A DNA stretch of 64,000 nucleotides, taken from NCBI GenBank assembly GCA_034667465.1, contig JAXDJV010000003.1, positions 124,001 to 188,000 of the forward strand. Reading direction: 5' to 3'. The position numbers and the translations under genes were made by a program. Origin of the DNA: JAOBAU01 sp034667465 (lineage in GTDB: Bacteria > Acidobacteriota > Thermoanaerobaculia > Gp7-AA8). The notes under the pieces are model-generated. The model was not told the DNA's origin, ran no database searches, and worked only from the letters and a program-made list of their open reading frames with translations. Positions 50,301-56,581 of the stretch are shown in pieces. Every line of letters begins with the position of its first letter. The stretch's first letter is position 1.

Positions 50301-51334
50301 GTGGCGCATTGCCTCCACCCGTGATCGGCGCGCCGCCAGTCCCCACACTGCCACCAGCAACCGGACACCTTGTCGCCGAGACTGGCGATGGGGGCGATAG
50401 ACGAAGAGTTTCCGCGGTCACGCCGGAACGAAGCGCCGTTGTCGCACAGACGACACTCAGCGTCAGTCACCGGTGCTCGCTGTACACGCCTGAACTAAAT
50501 CTCCTCGCGGAAACCGAGCGGACAGCTTCGGCGACGCCGGCAGTTCAATACGAATACGTCTGGTTCGACGGTCGACCGGTCGCACAGATCGAAAACGCCT
50601 CCGGCACGATCCACTATTACTTCGACGACCATCTCGGCACTCCGGTCCTCACCACGAATTCATCAGGAGCCGTAGATTGGCGCGTTGAGCGTGAGCCGTA
50701 TGGCGCGCGCTTCGCGCTGCGCGCTGGCGCGACACGCTACCAGCCGCTCGCCTTCCCCGGGCAGGAAGAGGACGTTGGCACTGATCGCAGCTACAACATC
50801 TATCGCTGGTACAGGGCGGGATGGGGACGGTATACGCAAAGTGATCCGCTGGGGCTGGGACCGGATATCAATGTATACCGGTACGCCAACTCGAATCCCA
50901 TTGGCATCGATGATCCTTTTGGGCTCGACACTGCGGGTTGTGTCGAAGTGGGTAAGTACCAGATTAACGAAACGCCCTGCCGCGCAGAATGCTGCGCCCA
51001 GCACGACCAGTGCTACGACGTGAATCATTGTTCGGCTGGTTCGTGGCCGAAGAGCACCCCGAAGACTCCTTGTGACACCGCGCCCGGTTGTCGTAAGTGC
51101 AATGATGACGTTAAGGACTGCTTCAAGAAGTGTCTTCGTAAGGAGCTCTTCGGTACGAAGGACGACCCGAAGAAGCCGAATTACTACTGCGGCGCCCAGC
51201 ACCGCTTCATCCGCATACCTGGGGACTTCGCGAACATCAACGATGCGCGAAAAGCATGCGAGTGTGATTACTCAAAGGCTTGCCCCTTGGTGAGCAGGCC
51301 ATTGACGCCCACCGTTCCGAAGTCCAAGCCTTGA
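44393..51334 (+). CDS. RHS-repeat polymorphic toxin with VCBS propeller and phospholipase A2-like tip
   Basis: 2313 residues from ATG 44393 (may begin at ~44330 after repair). Residues ~150-1170: YD-type RHS repeats (YDAMGNVASEQDENHW, YTYDRHGNLVTVTDPNGN). Residues ~1195-1285: a BACON-like module (TPSPLHAGAGGATGSIVIS, CTWAASPAAAWVTL). Residues ~1290-1900: about ten FG-GAP/VCBS repeats (DGDGKADLVWRN). Then a Pro/Trp-rich linker, and the RHS core (QYEYVWFDGRPVAQI through NSNPIGIDDPFGL, ~2055-2178). The tip carries ECCAQHDQCYD, matching the phospholipase A2 signature (Cys2200-Cys2201, His2204, Asp2205, Cys2207), then CNDDVKDCF. Prediction: a secreted contact-type toxin cutting phospholipids. Immunity candidate follows directly. 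Confidence 0.82.
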   Translation: MNAKVSGPVDGVYTIKISYSVNRDVYTSENQLPPYYGSERFGFVLWWLPTRTAAALDVWPTAVDEPGVSRTYTITPPAGRSHLMIQMTACEKSIKQIVVLPTAEKDCGCAGSCVGHPVHVAGGNMHYAEPLPLPVGEFNDVAGLTYNSGSTSAGWFGQGWTSPLDAWARTYQGGNGVMVSTETDARAVFEKSNGTFVQIWPMGTTAPGTLTDTGSAFEYRDGVSDLVRVYRKSDGAPVSIRRTTSQSSMDITYDATGVPTTIGDRDGRWQWLLAGASATGHITDITVAGRSDLHWTFSYNVNSLTAIVAPDGNPWRTYQYSNLHLTRVLDGSNRELESHAYDSVGTATTSNGQSGGDLTNIERDLPGSVDGETITRVTSAAGQISKYYVRYIAGRPRTVKVDGGCSSCRTGDAVYGFDADGHLIREQDARGYVKVTEYDATGTHVLSVTNAMKKAGCDPETAADRCRLTPDSILTASLQETSATNKASFEYSDPAWPDKPTKITRASLVAPAYSSWTDLLYDASTGLVTESTVTGRSNAGGTTEIHRTTTTLYDGSQSAAFNPNGAYSTTIMALPQPSGRVKSVDGPRTDVTDTTSSVYYPFDSAIPAAWRGQLAAVKQPNGSITRYEDYDVWGNPARVVDANGVVTRTTYDSLGRLLTTTVEAVPSCDTSADPLCATDVTTTRTYTPGGGPLSTVAPAAGGVTQYHYDDERGRLDAIKRGPSEADLREYINWLFDPATGMKADEETGEVQGGYVSKRYETFTYDVFGRLTETLHNDNTKRVTTYDAMGNVASEQDENHWTPNTFYQYDPAGRVTEVRQTLAGSGSGTIKTTYTYDRHGNLVTVTDPNGNVTSYTYDDFDRLRTQTSPVTGVTAYTYDPAGNLTTTTDASGATTTRTYDAANRVLTSTSVRAGAPSESTAWSYDDSTAGWYGKGRLTSVTEPSGSTTYRYERRGLLAREQKTINSSPYITTFTYDADGNRKSIHYPSGRTVSYTFDFAGRPYSVMAGSSTIIASTKYYPFGPHTETVFGNGTTQTMSWDTRYLPERNKLVGPGSVNIAEYSYSHDSSGNIAAIRDEVNHAYDRNFVYDDLNRLVTANTGASLWGSGTYSYDAMGNMRSLALGTRTSTFSYDGLTPKLNTVTENGASRRVAFDAAGNEIRVGGTTYDYSPSGKLITAGSLFYTSDGRGIRTTTNAPCPATVTPSPLHAGAGGATGSIVISAAVDCTWAASPAAAWVTLGGTTSGTGSGTMTYTVAPNTGTTGRTTTIALSSEVSIVVTQPGTTAVNTSTDMTGDGVTDLLWRNDETGDVRVFGLDGLGVATTMSLPAHSDLLVKLVGIGDFDGDGHSDLFWRHGRSGDLTMDLVGVGGTVTNQSVSAEATTYSHLAGVGDLNGDRKADLIWRNESNGAVSARLMNGPTAITSGTIVASTPLESVIAGVGDLDGDGRADLVSYDRRTGDVYGRLMSGLTVLSEGTITTEPDTHWRIAALGDCDGDGKADLVWRNRTTGATGIQLMNTGLTAQARVAVSVDADTRWELTGTGDADGDGKADLLWRNRSSGAVRVDLVNGTQVTGSATVYTEPDTAWNLSTPASAASAQQAARADFAADGTSDLMWRNSNDIAMWEMNGTTVLDGNSVATLTDPNQAIQTAGDFNGDGTSDLLWRNRSTNWLSLWEMKGHALNNGHTLALLGDPDWQIQATGDVTADGVDDLILRNTRTGAVALWEIRGGLLLRGDIIATLGDANWQLQGIGDFFGEGRSSILWRNTANGNVAIWQINSRVVTGATFATAEVSSKIQGVGDYNGDGRADILWRNGSGEIRIWEMNGTTVLRDVVVGTLGDANWKIQATSGDYGSDRTWDILLRHAVTGTLAMWQMKASAIRVGTSFASAGTTWTLEALERNGDSGTTINALAIESAGSPKSWWTPIQGLPPFWGPPAAAQPQPPWIAGPPALPQLPFWIGPTTPFGTPWWTPLSGALPPPVIGAPPVPTLPPATGHLVAETGDGGDRRRVSAVTPERSAVVAQTTLSVSHRCSLYTPELNLLAETERTASATPAVQYEYVWFDGRPVAQIENASGTIHYYFDDHLGTPVLTTNSSGAVDWRVEREPYGARFALRAGATRYQPLAFPGQEEDVGTDRSYNIYRWYRAGWGRYTQSDPLGLGPDINVYRYANSNPIGIDDPFGLDTAGCVEVGKYQINETPCRAECCAQHDQCYDVNHCSAGSWPKSTPKTPCDTAPGCRKCNDDVKDCFKKCLRKELFGTKDDPKKPNYYCGAQHRFIRIPGDFANINDARKACECDYSKACPLVSRPLTPTVPKSKP
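50792..50926 (+). repeat. RHS-core direct repeat, copy 1 (135 bp)
   Basis: Encodes YNIYRWYRAGWGRYTQ and on to FGL. Its homologue of equal length is at 51771-51905. Together they mark the boundary between shared RHS core and variable toxin tip. Confidence 0.8.
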
Positions 51335-51351
51335 CCAAGGCGAAGGCGGCA

Positions 51352-51762
51352 ATGATGCAATTCAACAGTTGCCAGGCACTCTCGATAGGCGTGCTGGCCA
51401 GAGGTTCGCAATGGTTTGAAATTGGTTCACTGCCGACAACGCTTGCGGTTATTGGCCTTAGTATTTTAACGATAGCACCCGGTACGAGTGCGCCAAGTGA
51501 AGCGTTTCTGACTCGTCTGCCAAAATGGATCCTCGTGCTGATATGCACCTGGCTACTAATCGCGCAGGCTATATTTGTCTTCGGCAGTCCTCTGGCGGGC
51601 GTCATCTACTGGTCGTCGTGCAGCTTGGCGGCGACCCTCCTCTTGCCATTGGCGGCTCTGTTACTAGTGATCGGTTTGTTCCGCAGCGAGCCGCCTCGCG
51701 CCCTCCTTCCGAGAATTGTTGTATATATCCTCCTCGGCTTACTGTGCTTCATGACGACATGA
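51352..51762 (+). CDS. Integral membrane protein, probable immunity to the PLA2-like tip
   Basis: 136 residues from ATG 51352, with GAAGG five bases before. An alternative TTG at 51331 overlaps the RHS stop as TTGA. About four membrane helices (SLPTTLAVIGLSILTIAPG, WILVLICTWLLIAQAIFVFG, SLAATLLLPLAALLLVIGLF, VVYILLGLLCFM). Located immediately after the RHS toxin, where immunity genes sit. A membrane protein as guard against a phospholipase is plausible, but the role is inferred from position. The stop overlaps the next start by ATGA (51759-51762). Local G+C is clearly below the surroundings. Confidence 0.72.
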   Translation: MMQFNSCQALSIGVLARGSQWFEIGSLPTTLAVIGLSILTIAPGTSAPSEAFLTRLPKWILVLICTWLLIAQAIFVFGSPLAGVIYWSSCSLAATLLLPLAALLLVIGLFRSEPPRALLPRIVVYILLGLLCFMTT

Positions 51763-52349
51763 AACGAAGTTACAACATTCATCGTTGGTACAGGAGCGCG
51801 TGGGGACGGTATACCCAAGCGGACCCGATTGGACTCCTCGGCGGCATTAACACCTACCAATACTCTGACGGTGACCCGATCGACGAAATCGATTTGTACG
51901 GATTAGCCGGTTGTCCGCCAAACGTCATAGCGTTCATTAACAATATGTGTCAAGCAGCGAAAACCGCCGCCGGCGAGAATTGCCCTTGCCGTGCAATGCT
52001 CATCCAGTCGGGATTTGAGAGCGGCTGGGGCACTGGATCTACAGTGCCCGACAACAACTACTTTGGCCTGCACGGCGAAGGCAACGCCGGCTTCCGCATG
52101 TCGAAACCGAAGAACCCTAAAACGAAGCCGGTGAAGCTGCCCATAAACAAGAAGCCAGAAGATTCATATAAGCAATATTGCCACCGCTGTGCCGTTTACG
52201 ATGTAACCTACAAAGACGACAGCCAGTTCGTAACGGACGTGACACACAAGCTTACTTTCTCGGTATACACACAGCCGTCGTACATCAAAAACATTCTGGG
52301 CATGATGAAGAAATGTGATTCGGAGTTGCGCGCATGCTGTGGCAAATGA
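51759..52349 (+). CDS. Orphan RHS C-terminal toxin module with glucosaminidase-like domain
   Basis: 196 residues from ATG 51759. Residues 1-49 are RHS core only (YNIHRWYRSAWGRYTQADPI, YGLAG), lacking any repeat region. Residues ~52-196 are a different tip: AMLIQSGFESGWGTGS (candidate catalytic Glu87) and NNYFGLHGEG, the pattern of FlgJ/glucosaminidase-type peptidoglycan hydrolases. Such orphan modules are known in rhs and cdiA loci as spare toxins that can replace the active tip by recombination. It should be silent as a toxin until recombined, unless it is exported some other way. Overlaps both neighbours by ATGA. Confidence 0.78.
   Translation: MKRSYNIHRWYRSAWGRYTQADPIGLLGGINTYQYSDGDPIDEIDLYGLAGCPPNVIAFINNMCQAAKTAAGENCPCRAMLIQSGFESGWGTGSTVPDNNYFGLHGEGNAGFRMSKPKNPKTKPVKLPINKKPEDSYKQYCHRCAVYDVTYKDDSQFVTDVTHKLTFSVYTQPSYIKNILGMMKKCDSELRACCGK
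51771..51905 (+). repeat. RHS-core direct repeat, copy 2 (135 bp)
   Basis: Encodes YNIHRWYRSAWGRYTQADPI and on to LYGL; same length and strongly similar to 50792-50926. A recombination between the two copies would delete the PLA2-like tip and first immunity gene and fuse the glucosaminidase tip to the RHS shell. Confidence 0.8.
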
Positions 52350-53404
52350 GAACGATCGCAGTTTTGGTGTCGGTCGCGGCGGGAATGTTCGCGCACAGCT
52401 TCAACACGACGGCGCCTCGTCATTCACCACGCGTGGCGCATGTCGGCACCATTCACGGTCAATGCGTCGACTGCGATGTCAACTACAGCCTCGCGACCCT
52501 TCACTTTCAGTCGAGTCAGTCCGGGTTCGCGACCGCCTCCTTCCTGCCACGAGGTAACGGATCAGGGCTCTCTACGGTGGTGCGAACGAGCGATGGTGGT
52601 CGCCTCTGGAAGCCATTGCCCTTCACTCAACAACGCTCGGCTGAGCAGACACCAGCGGTGTTCTTCATCGACGCGGAACACGGCTGGATCTCTTCATATG
52701 ATTCGTGGACCGCGCAGGGTTTACTGAGCCGCACATCCGACGGCGGCGAGTCGTGGACGCATGCAGCATCTCCGGTTGTTTACGATCTGCAGTTCTTCAG
52801 TAAAACCGACGGGTATTCGGTCGCTAAGGTTCAGGGCGCGACGTGGTTCCGGAGCACGAACGACGCAGGCGCTACGTGGCGAGCGACTCTTCTGCCGTTC
52901 TCCTACATCGATGCGATGTCGTTCTTCGACCGCAAAGTTGGCGTCATTGCAGGAACGGGAGGCGGCTCCATCATCGCCGCGACACGCGACTCCGGCGCGC
53001 ACTGGAGTGCCGCGCGCCTCCCGGCCGGCTTCAGCGGTGCGCGTGCCAGCTTGGTACGTTGGCGCAACACCACGAGCGCGCTCGCTGTACTGCAGCCAGC
53101 GAACGACGGCTCGCTGCTCGTCGAATCCACCGACTCCGGCACGACGTGGTCGAGGATCTCGGCGCCGCCCTTTCACTCCCGCAGACTTCGAATCTCTGAG
53201 ATCGTGACTGGTGGCGGCCACGCGGCGATCGTTTTTTACGAAGTTGACCGTAGTGCGTTTGTTGCCGTGACGCGTGACGGCGGACGAACGTGGAAAACAA
53301 CGCCGATCCCCGCAACCGTCAATTCATGTCAAAGAATCGGTGAACGCTTCACCTGCAGTTCCGGAATGGATCTCCTTGCATTCGAGCTTCGCCTTAAACC
53401 GTAG
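52346..53404 (+). CDS. Secreted YCF48-like propeller, possible periplasmic immunity protein
   Basis: 352 residues from ATG 52346 (MRTIAVLVSVAAGMFAHS signal peptide); the ATGA overlap with the previous stop (52346-52349) decides this start. The mature protein has repeated BNR/Asp-box-like turns (RTSDGGRLWKPL, RTSDGGESWTHA, STNDAGATWRAT, ATRDSGAHWSAA, STDSGTTWSRI, TRDGGRTWKTT), about seven blades. YCF48/Asp-box folds are beta-propellers. Its position after a peptidoglycan-cutting tip, and its secretion to the compartment where that target lies, suggest immunity, though no such family is known to me. A general secreted propeller is the alternative. Confidence 0.7.
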   Translation: MRTIAVLVSVAAGMFAHSFNTTAPRHSPRVAHVGTIHGQCVDCDVNYSLATLHFQSSQSGFATASFLPRGNGSGLSTVVRTSDGGRLWKPLPFTQQRSAEQTPAVFFIDAEHGWISSYDSWTAQGLLSRTSDGGESWTHAASPVVYDLQFFSKTDGYSVAKVQGATWFRSTNDAGATWRATLLPFSYIDAMSFFDRKVGVIAGTGGGSIIAATRDSGAHWSAARLPAGFSGARASLVRWRNTTSALAVLQPANDGSLLVESTDSGTTWSRISAPPFHSRRLRISEIVTGGGHAAIVFYEVDRSAFVAVTRDGGRTWKTTPIPATVNSCQRIGERFTCSSGMDLLAFELRLKP

Positions 53405-53491
53405 GCGCCCGCTCCGGTCGATCCCGACGCGGGCTGCTCTCGCCGTCTCAAGACACTGACGGACCGTAAAGTCGTCGGCGAAACAACGCGC

Positions 53492-53497
53492 TAAACT
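53492..53497 (+). promoter_or_regulatory. TANNNT box (TAAACT) before the 53504 gene
   Basis: TAAACT ends six bases before ATG 53504; CTCCTCCC between the two holds no ribosome site. Confidence 0.4.
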
Positions 53498-53503
53498 CCT
53501 CCC

Positions 53504-53761
53504 ATGCCCTGCGACCACACCGGCCCCGCGGAGCTCATCGAGCTCGCCGAGCGCTATCTGCGCGAACGCAACGTTCCATCCGAGCAATGGAACGGTGCGC
53601 GTTTCGCGTGGAGGGAAAACGTCGCCGAGCCGACGTACTGGACGTCAGTCGCACTCGAAGTCGAGCGCCGCGGGAACGACTGGATCGTCACGCGCCTCGA
53701 TCGTTCGAATGACACGATCGCCGAGCACGACCTTGGGTTGCACGCGCTGCACCTGCCGTGA
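53504..53761 (+). CDS. Small hypothetical protein
   Basis: 85 residues (MPCDHTGPAELIELAERYLR). Starts with a helix, then a beta-rich part (TSVALEVERRGNDWIVTRLD). No signal or membrane helix and no family that I recognise. The TAAACT box and clean codon use support it. It precedes the binding-protein gene by 27 bases. Confidence 0.58.
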   Translation: MPCDHTGPAELIELAERYLRERNVPSEQWNGARFAWRENVAEPTYWTSVALEVERRGNDWIVTRLDRSNDTIAEHDLGLHALHLP

Positions 53762-53773
53762 TGCGACGCATGT

Positions 53774-53779
53774 GACAAT
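53774..53779 (+). promoter_or_regulatory. Possible -10 box (GACAAT) before the binding-protein gene
   Basis: GACAAT, then GCGCGCTCC, then ATG 53789. Gap nine bases; first base departs from TANNNT. Confidence 0.3.
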
Positions 53780-53788
53780 GCGCGCTCC

Positions 53789-55009
53789 ATGAAGCGTCTC
53801 GCGATCCTCCTCCCCGCTCTTCTCCTCGCCACTCCGCTCGCCGCCGCGAATGTGCGGCAGCGTCTCGTCGTCGCGCCGACGACGATCACCATCGGCGGGC
53901 TGTTCACGCTGAACGGTGACGGTTCGACGCTCGGCATCGCCAGCCGCGCGGCGCTCGACCTCGCCGCGCGCGACATCAATCTCGAATTCGATGCGCTGCA
54001 GCTTCCGTATCACGTCGAGACGGTGATCAAAGACACGGTGCACTCGCCGGAGACGGCCGGCTACGACCTCGTGCAACTCGACAACCGCGGCGCGACGTAC
54101 GTCATCGGGCCGCAGTCGAGCGCGGAGGCGGCTTTCCTCGTCGACTACGTGAACGCGCACAACATCATCCTCATCAGCCAGGGAAGCACGGCGTCATCGC
54201 TGGCAATCGCCGGCGACAATCTCTTCCGGCTCGCGCCGAACGACAAGCTCGAAGGCGCAGCGATCGCGGCGCTGATGCACGCCGACGGGGTCGACACGCT
54301 CGTCCCGATCTGGCGGACCGATGCCGGCAACGTCGGACTCCGCAATTCGACCGCGAAGTCGTTCGCCGCGCTCGGCGGAACCGTGCTCGCCGGCGTTTCG
54401 TACGACGCGTCGACGACCGACTACACGTCCGTCGTCAACTCGCTCAACACGAGCGTCCGCAACGCGCGCAACGCGAATCCGAACGCGCACGTCGCCGTCT
54501 ATCTCGCCGCCTTCGACGAAGCGGTCTCCGTTCTCGAGCCCGCCCGCGTTTCCACCGACCTCGGCGCGGTTCGCTGGTACGGCGGCGACGGCGTCACGCA
54601 AAGCCAGGCGCTCCTCGCGAACGCGACGATCGCGCACTTCGGCGCCACCATCGCGCTCACCGCGCCGAACGTCGGCCTCGACGAAACGACGCGCGATCGA
54701 TGGGAGCCGCTCAGCGCGGAGATCAAAGCAAGCATCGGATTCGATCCCGATGCGTACGCACTCTCCGTCTACGACGCCGCGTGGGTCGCGGCGCTTTCGG
54801 CGGTCGAGTCGCGCAACATGCCGCAGTTGCGCCGCGCGTCGTTCGTTCGCAACGTGCAGCGCTACTGGGGCGTCACCGGCCCGACCGCGCTCGACGACGC
54901 GGGCGATCGGAAAATCAGTAACTTCGACTTCTGGACGATGAAGGAAACGAACGGCACGGTCGAATGGCTGCGCACGGCGCAGTACGCGGGCGGGCACGTA
55001 TCGCGATGA
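53789..55009 (+). CDS. Periplasmic branched-chain amino-acid-type binding protein
   Basis: 406 residues. Signal peptide MKRLAILLPALLLATPLAAA. Then ITIGGLFTLNGDGSTLGIAS, AALDLAARDINLEFDALQLP and FVIGPQSSAEA-like blocks (YVIGPQSSAEAAFLVDYVN) typical of the LivJ/Peripla_BP_6 family, which binds branched-chain amino acids, amides or small aromatic acids. No permease or ATPase genes are near, so it may also be a sensor-type binding protein. Convergent with the FKBP gene with a three-base gap. Confidence 0.82.
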   Translation: MKRLAILLPALLLATPLAAANVRQRLVVAPTTITIGGLFTLNGDGSTLGIASRAALDLAARDINLEFDALQLPYHVETVIKDTVHSPETAGYDLVQLDNRGATYVIGPQSSAEAAFLVDYVNAHNIILISQGSTASSLAIAGDNLFRLAPNDKLEGAAIAALMHADGVDTLVPIWRTDAGNVGLRNSTAKSFAALGGTVLAGVSYDASTTDYTSVVNSLNTSVRNARNANPNAHVAVYLAAFDEAVSVLEPARVSTDLGAVRWYGGDGVTQSQALLANATIAHFGATIALTAPNVGLDETTRDRWEPLSAEIKASIGFDPDAYALSVYDAAWVAALSAVESRNMPQLRRASFVRNVQRYWGVTGPTALDDAGDRKISNFDFWTMKETNGTVEWLRTAQYAGGHVSR

Positions 55010-55012
55010 GCT

Positions 55013-55497
55013 TCAGCGAACTCCGACCAACTCGACTTTGAAGACCAGCGTCGCATTCGGCGGAATCGGGCCGGAACCGCCCGCGCCGTAGCCGAGGTCG
55101 GGAGGAATGACGAGCGTCCGCTTCTCGCCGACTTTCATTGCGCCAACGCCTTCGTCCCAACCTTTGATCACCTGTCCCTGACCGACGGCGAATTCGAGCG
55201 GGCCGCCGCCACGCGAGCTGTCGAACTTCGTGCCGTCGGTCAGCCAGCCGGTGTAATGAACGCTCACGGTCTGGCCGCTCTTCGGCTGCGCGCCGCTGCC
55301 CGGCTGATCGATCGAATACTTCAAGCCCGAGGGCGTCGTCTGCAGATTCGCCGGCATCGCGAACGTATCGCCGCCGGCAGGCGCCGGAGCTGCGTCGTTG
55401 TCGTTGCAGCGGGAGTCGTCGCCGTCGCCTGCTCGGTGGCGGGTTTGGAGCAGGCGGCGAGGCATGCGGCCGTCGTGAGAATCAGAATCGTTTTCAT
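55013..55497 (-). CDS. FKBP-type peptidyl-prolyl isomerase lipoprotein, apparent frameshift
   Basis: The FKBP domain (about 110 residues, LQTTPSGLKYSIDQPGSG, VSVHYTGWLTDGTKFDSSRG, VIKGWDEGVGAMKVGEKRTL, IPPDLGYGAGG) reads in the frame open from 55013 to 55465. A convincing lipoprotein signal (MKTILILTTAACLAACSKPA) begins at ATG 55497 in a different frame, six bases after a TACAAT box. The two frames meet near 55390-55410 in a CAACGACAACGACG run. The intact gene would be a periplasmic lipid-anchored PPIase that speeds proline isomerisation. The break is either a sequencing error in the repeat or a real mutation. Confidence 0.75.
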
Positions 55498-55503
55498 TCG
55501 AGA

Positions 55504-55509
55504 ATTGTA
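55504..55509 (-). promoter_or_regulatory. TANNNT box (TACAAT) before the FKBP gene
   Basis: TACAAT on the minus strand, then TCTCGA, then ATG 55497. Gap six bases. Confidence 0.5.
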
Positions 55510-55510
55510 C

Positions 55511-55981
55511 TCAGGCGCCGAGAATCCGCCGCACCATCATCAGCTGCCCGAGGTGATAGGCGTTGTGATCGGCGGCGAGAAGAATCTCGCGCAGCACCGT
55601 CTGCCCCGTTCCGTGCGGAATCGGCGCATCGAGATCGATCGAGCCGTCGGCTGCCAGCTCGCCGAACGCGCGCAGCGACGCGCGATACGCGTCGACGCTT
55701 TCATCCCACGCCGTCTCCGTCGGAGGCGCAGACGTCGCCGGCCAGTAACCGGACGGGAACTCCGGCGACACATGTGACGCATCGCGCGAGAATTCGAGAA
55801 TGTCGGCGAGTGCGATGCGCAGATGTTCGAGCAGTTCCCATGGCGAATGCGGCCCGCCATCAGGACGAATCCCGCGCAACTCGCGCGGGAAGTCTTTGAC
55901 CGCGTCATCGAAGCGGATGTGCGCGTTGTCCCAGTCGAGAATGGAGCGAAGAAGATCGCGAAGAGCTTTGTCGTCTTTCAT
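55511..55981 (-). CDS. DinB-family protein
   Basis: 156 residues from ATG 55981 (MKDDKALRDLLRSILD), with AAGG nine bases before. Four-helix fold with possible metal sites: HSPWELLEHLRIALADILEF and DHNAYHLGQLMMVRRILG (the C-terminal H-x3-H). Same superfamily as the gene at 24795 but the two are not close copies. Typical of stress-related or thiol-dependent enzymes; substrate unknown. Confidence 0.75.
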   Translation of the reverse strand: MKDDKALRDLLRSILDWDNAHIRFDDAVKDFPRELRGIRPDGGPHSPWELLEHLRIALADILEFSRDASHVSPEFPSGYWPATSAPPTETAWDESVDAYRASLRAFGELAADGSIDLDAPIPHGTGQTVLREILLAADHNAYHLGQLMMVRRILGA

Positions 55982-56002
55982 ACTTGTCAACCTTACAACT
56001 CC

Positions 56003-56503
56003 TTAGCTCCGGTCGAGACGACATGCGAAACAACCGTACGTCGGAAACCGCACGTGCAGGAACGCGGTGTCGGCGCGAGCGAAAAACTTCTCCACGACTT
56101 CCTGCGCGTTGGTTGCGTCAACCAACGCCGCATCGACGATCTCTTCGGAACCGGAATACGCGCGAATCGCGAACTGCGAGCGGAGGTAATTCTGTTCAGA
56201 GCCAATCTCCAGAGCCTGACGGTCCACGGTTTCACCCGAATCGTTCGCCAATACGAAGACCGGGCCGAACTCCCTGTACGGTCCTGATTTTTCGAACGGT
56301 GAGAAGCTGGCAAGGAGCAGTTCTTCGCCCGCGCTGGCTCGTCGCAGCACGTCGCGGCACGGCTCGCCGCCGACCGCCCGCACGCGCTTCGCCGGCTGGC
56401 CCTGAGCGTCAAGACCTGTCGCTCGAAGTTGTTTCAGAAACTCGGTCGGGATCGGCGCAACTCGAGCGCTGAGTATGTTCGCTAAGGTTTCAACTTGTGT
56501 CAT
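56003..56503 (-). CDS. DUF1203-family protein
   Basis: 166 residues from ATG 56503 (MTQVETLANIL), with GGAGG before it. Pattern ARVAPIPTEFLKQLRATGLD, GEPCRDVLRRASAGEELLLA and GPYREFGPVFVLAND matches DUF1203 proteins, small cytoplasmic proteins of unknown role. Open frame to 56653 is not needed. Confidence 0.72.
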   Translation of the reverse strand: MTQVETLANILSARVAPIPTEFLKQLRATGLDAQGQPAKRVRAVGGEPCRDVLRRASAGEELLLASFSPFEKSGPYREFGPVFVLANDSGETVDRQALEIGSEQNYLRSQFAIRAYSGSEEIVDAALVDATNAQEVVEKFFARADTAFLHVRFPTYGCFACRLDRS

Positions 56504-56569
56504 GAGCAAGTCCTCCAGTCCGTTTGGTAAGAGAACACGCGATTTCCCCTTCGCGTTCGGCGAAGTCGT

Positions 56570-56575
56570 TACGAT
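56570..56575 (+). promoter_or_regulatory. TANNNT box (TACGAT) before the SDR gene
   Basis: TACGAT, then ATGCAA, then ATG 56582: six-base gap. The upstream ATG at 56576 would sit directly against the box. Confidence 0.4.
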
Positions 56576-56581
56576 ATGCAA

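Noticed and set aside
53405..53503. A further immunity or toxin gene in the gap after the propeller
   Set aside because: The gap is only about 100 bases and holds the TAAACT box of the next gene; no open frame of use is seen.
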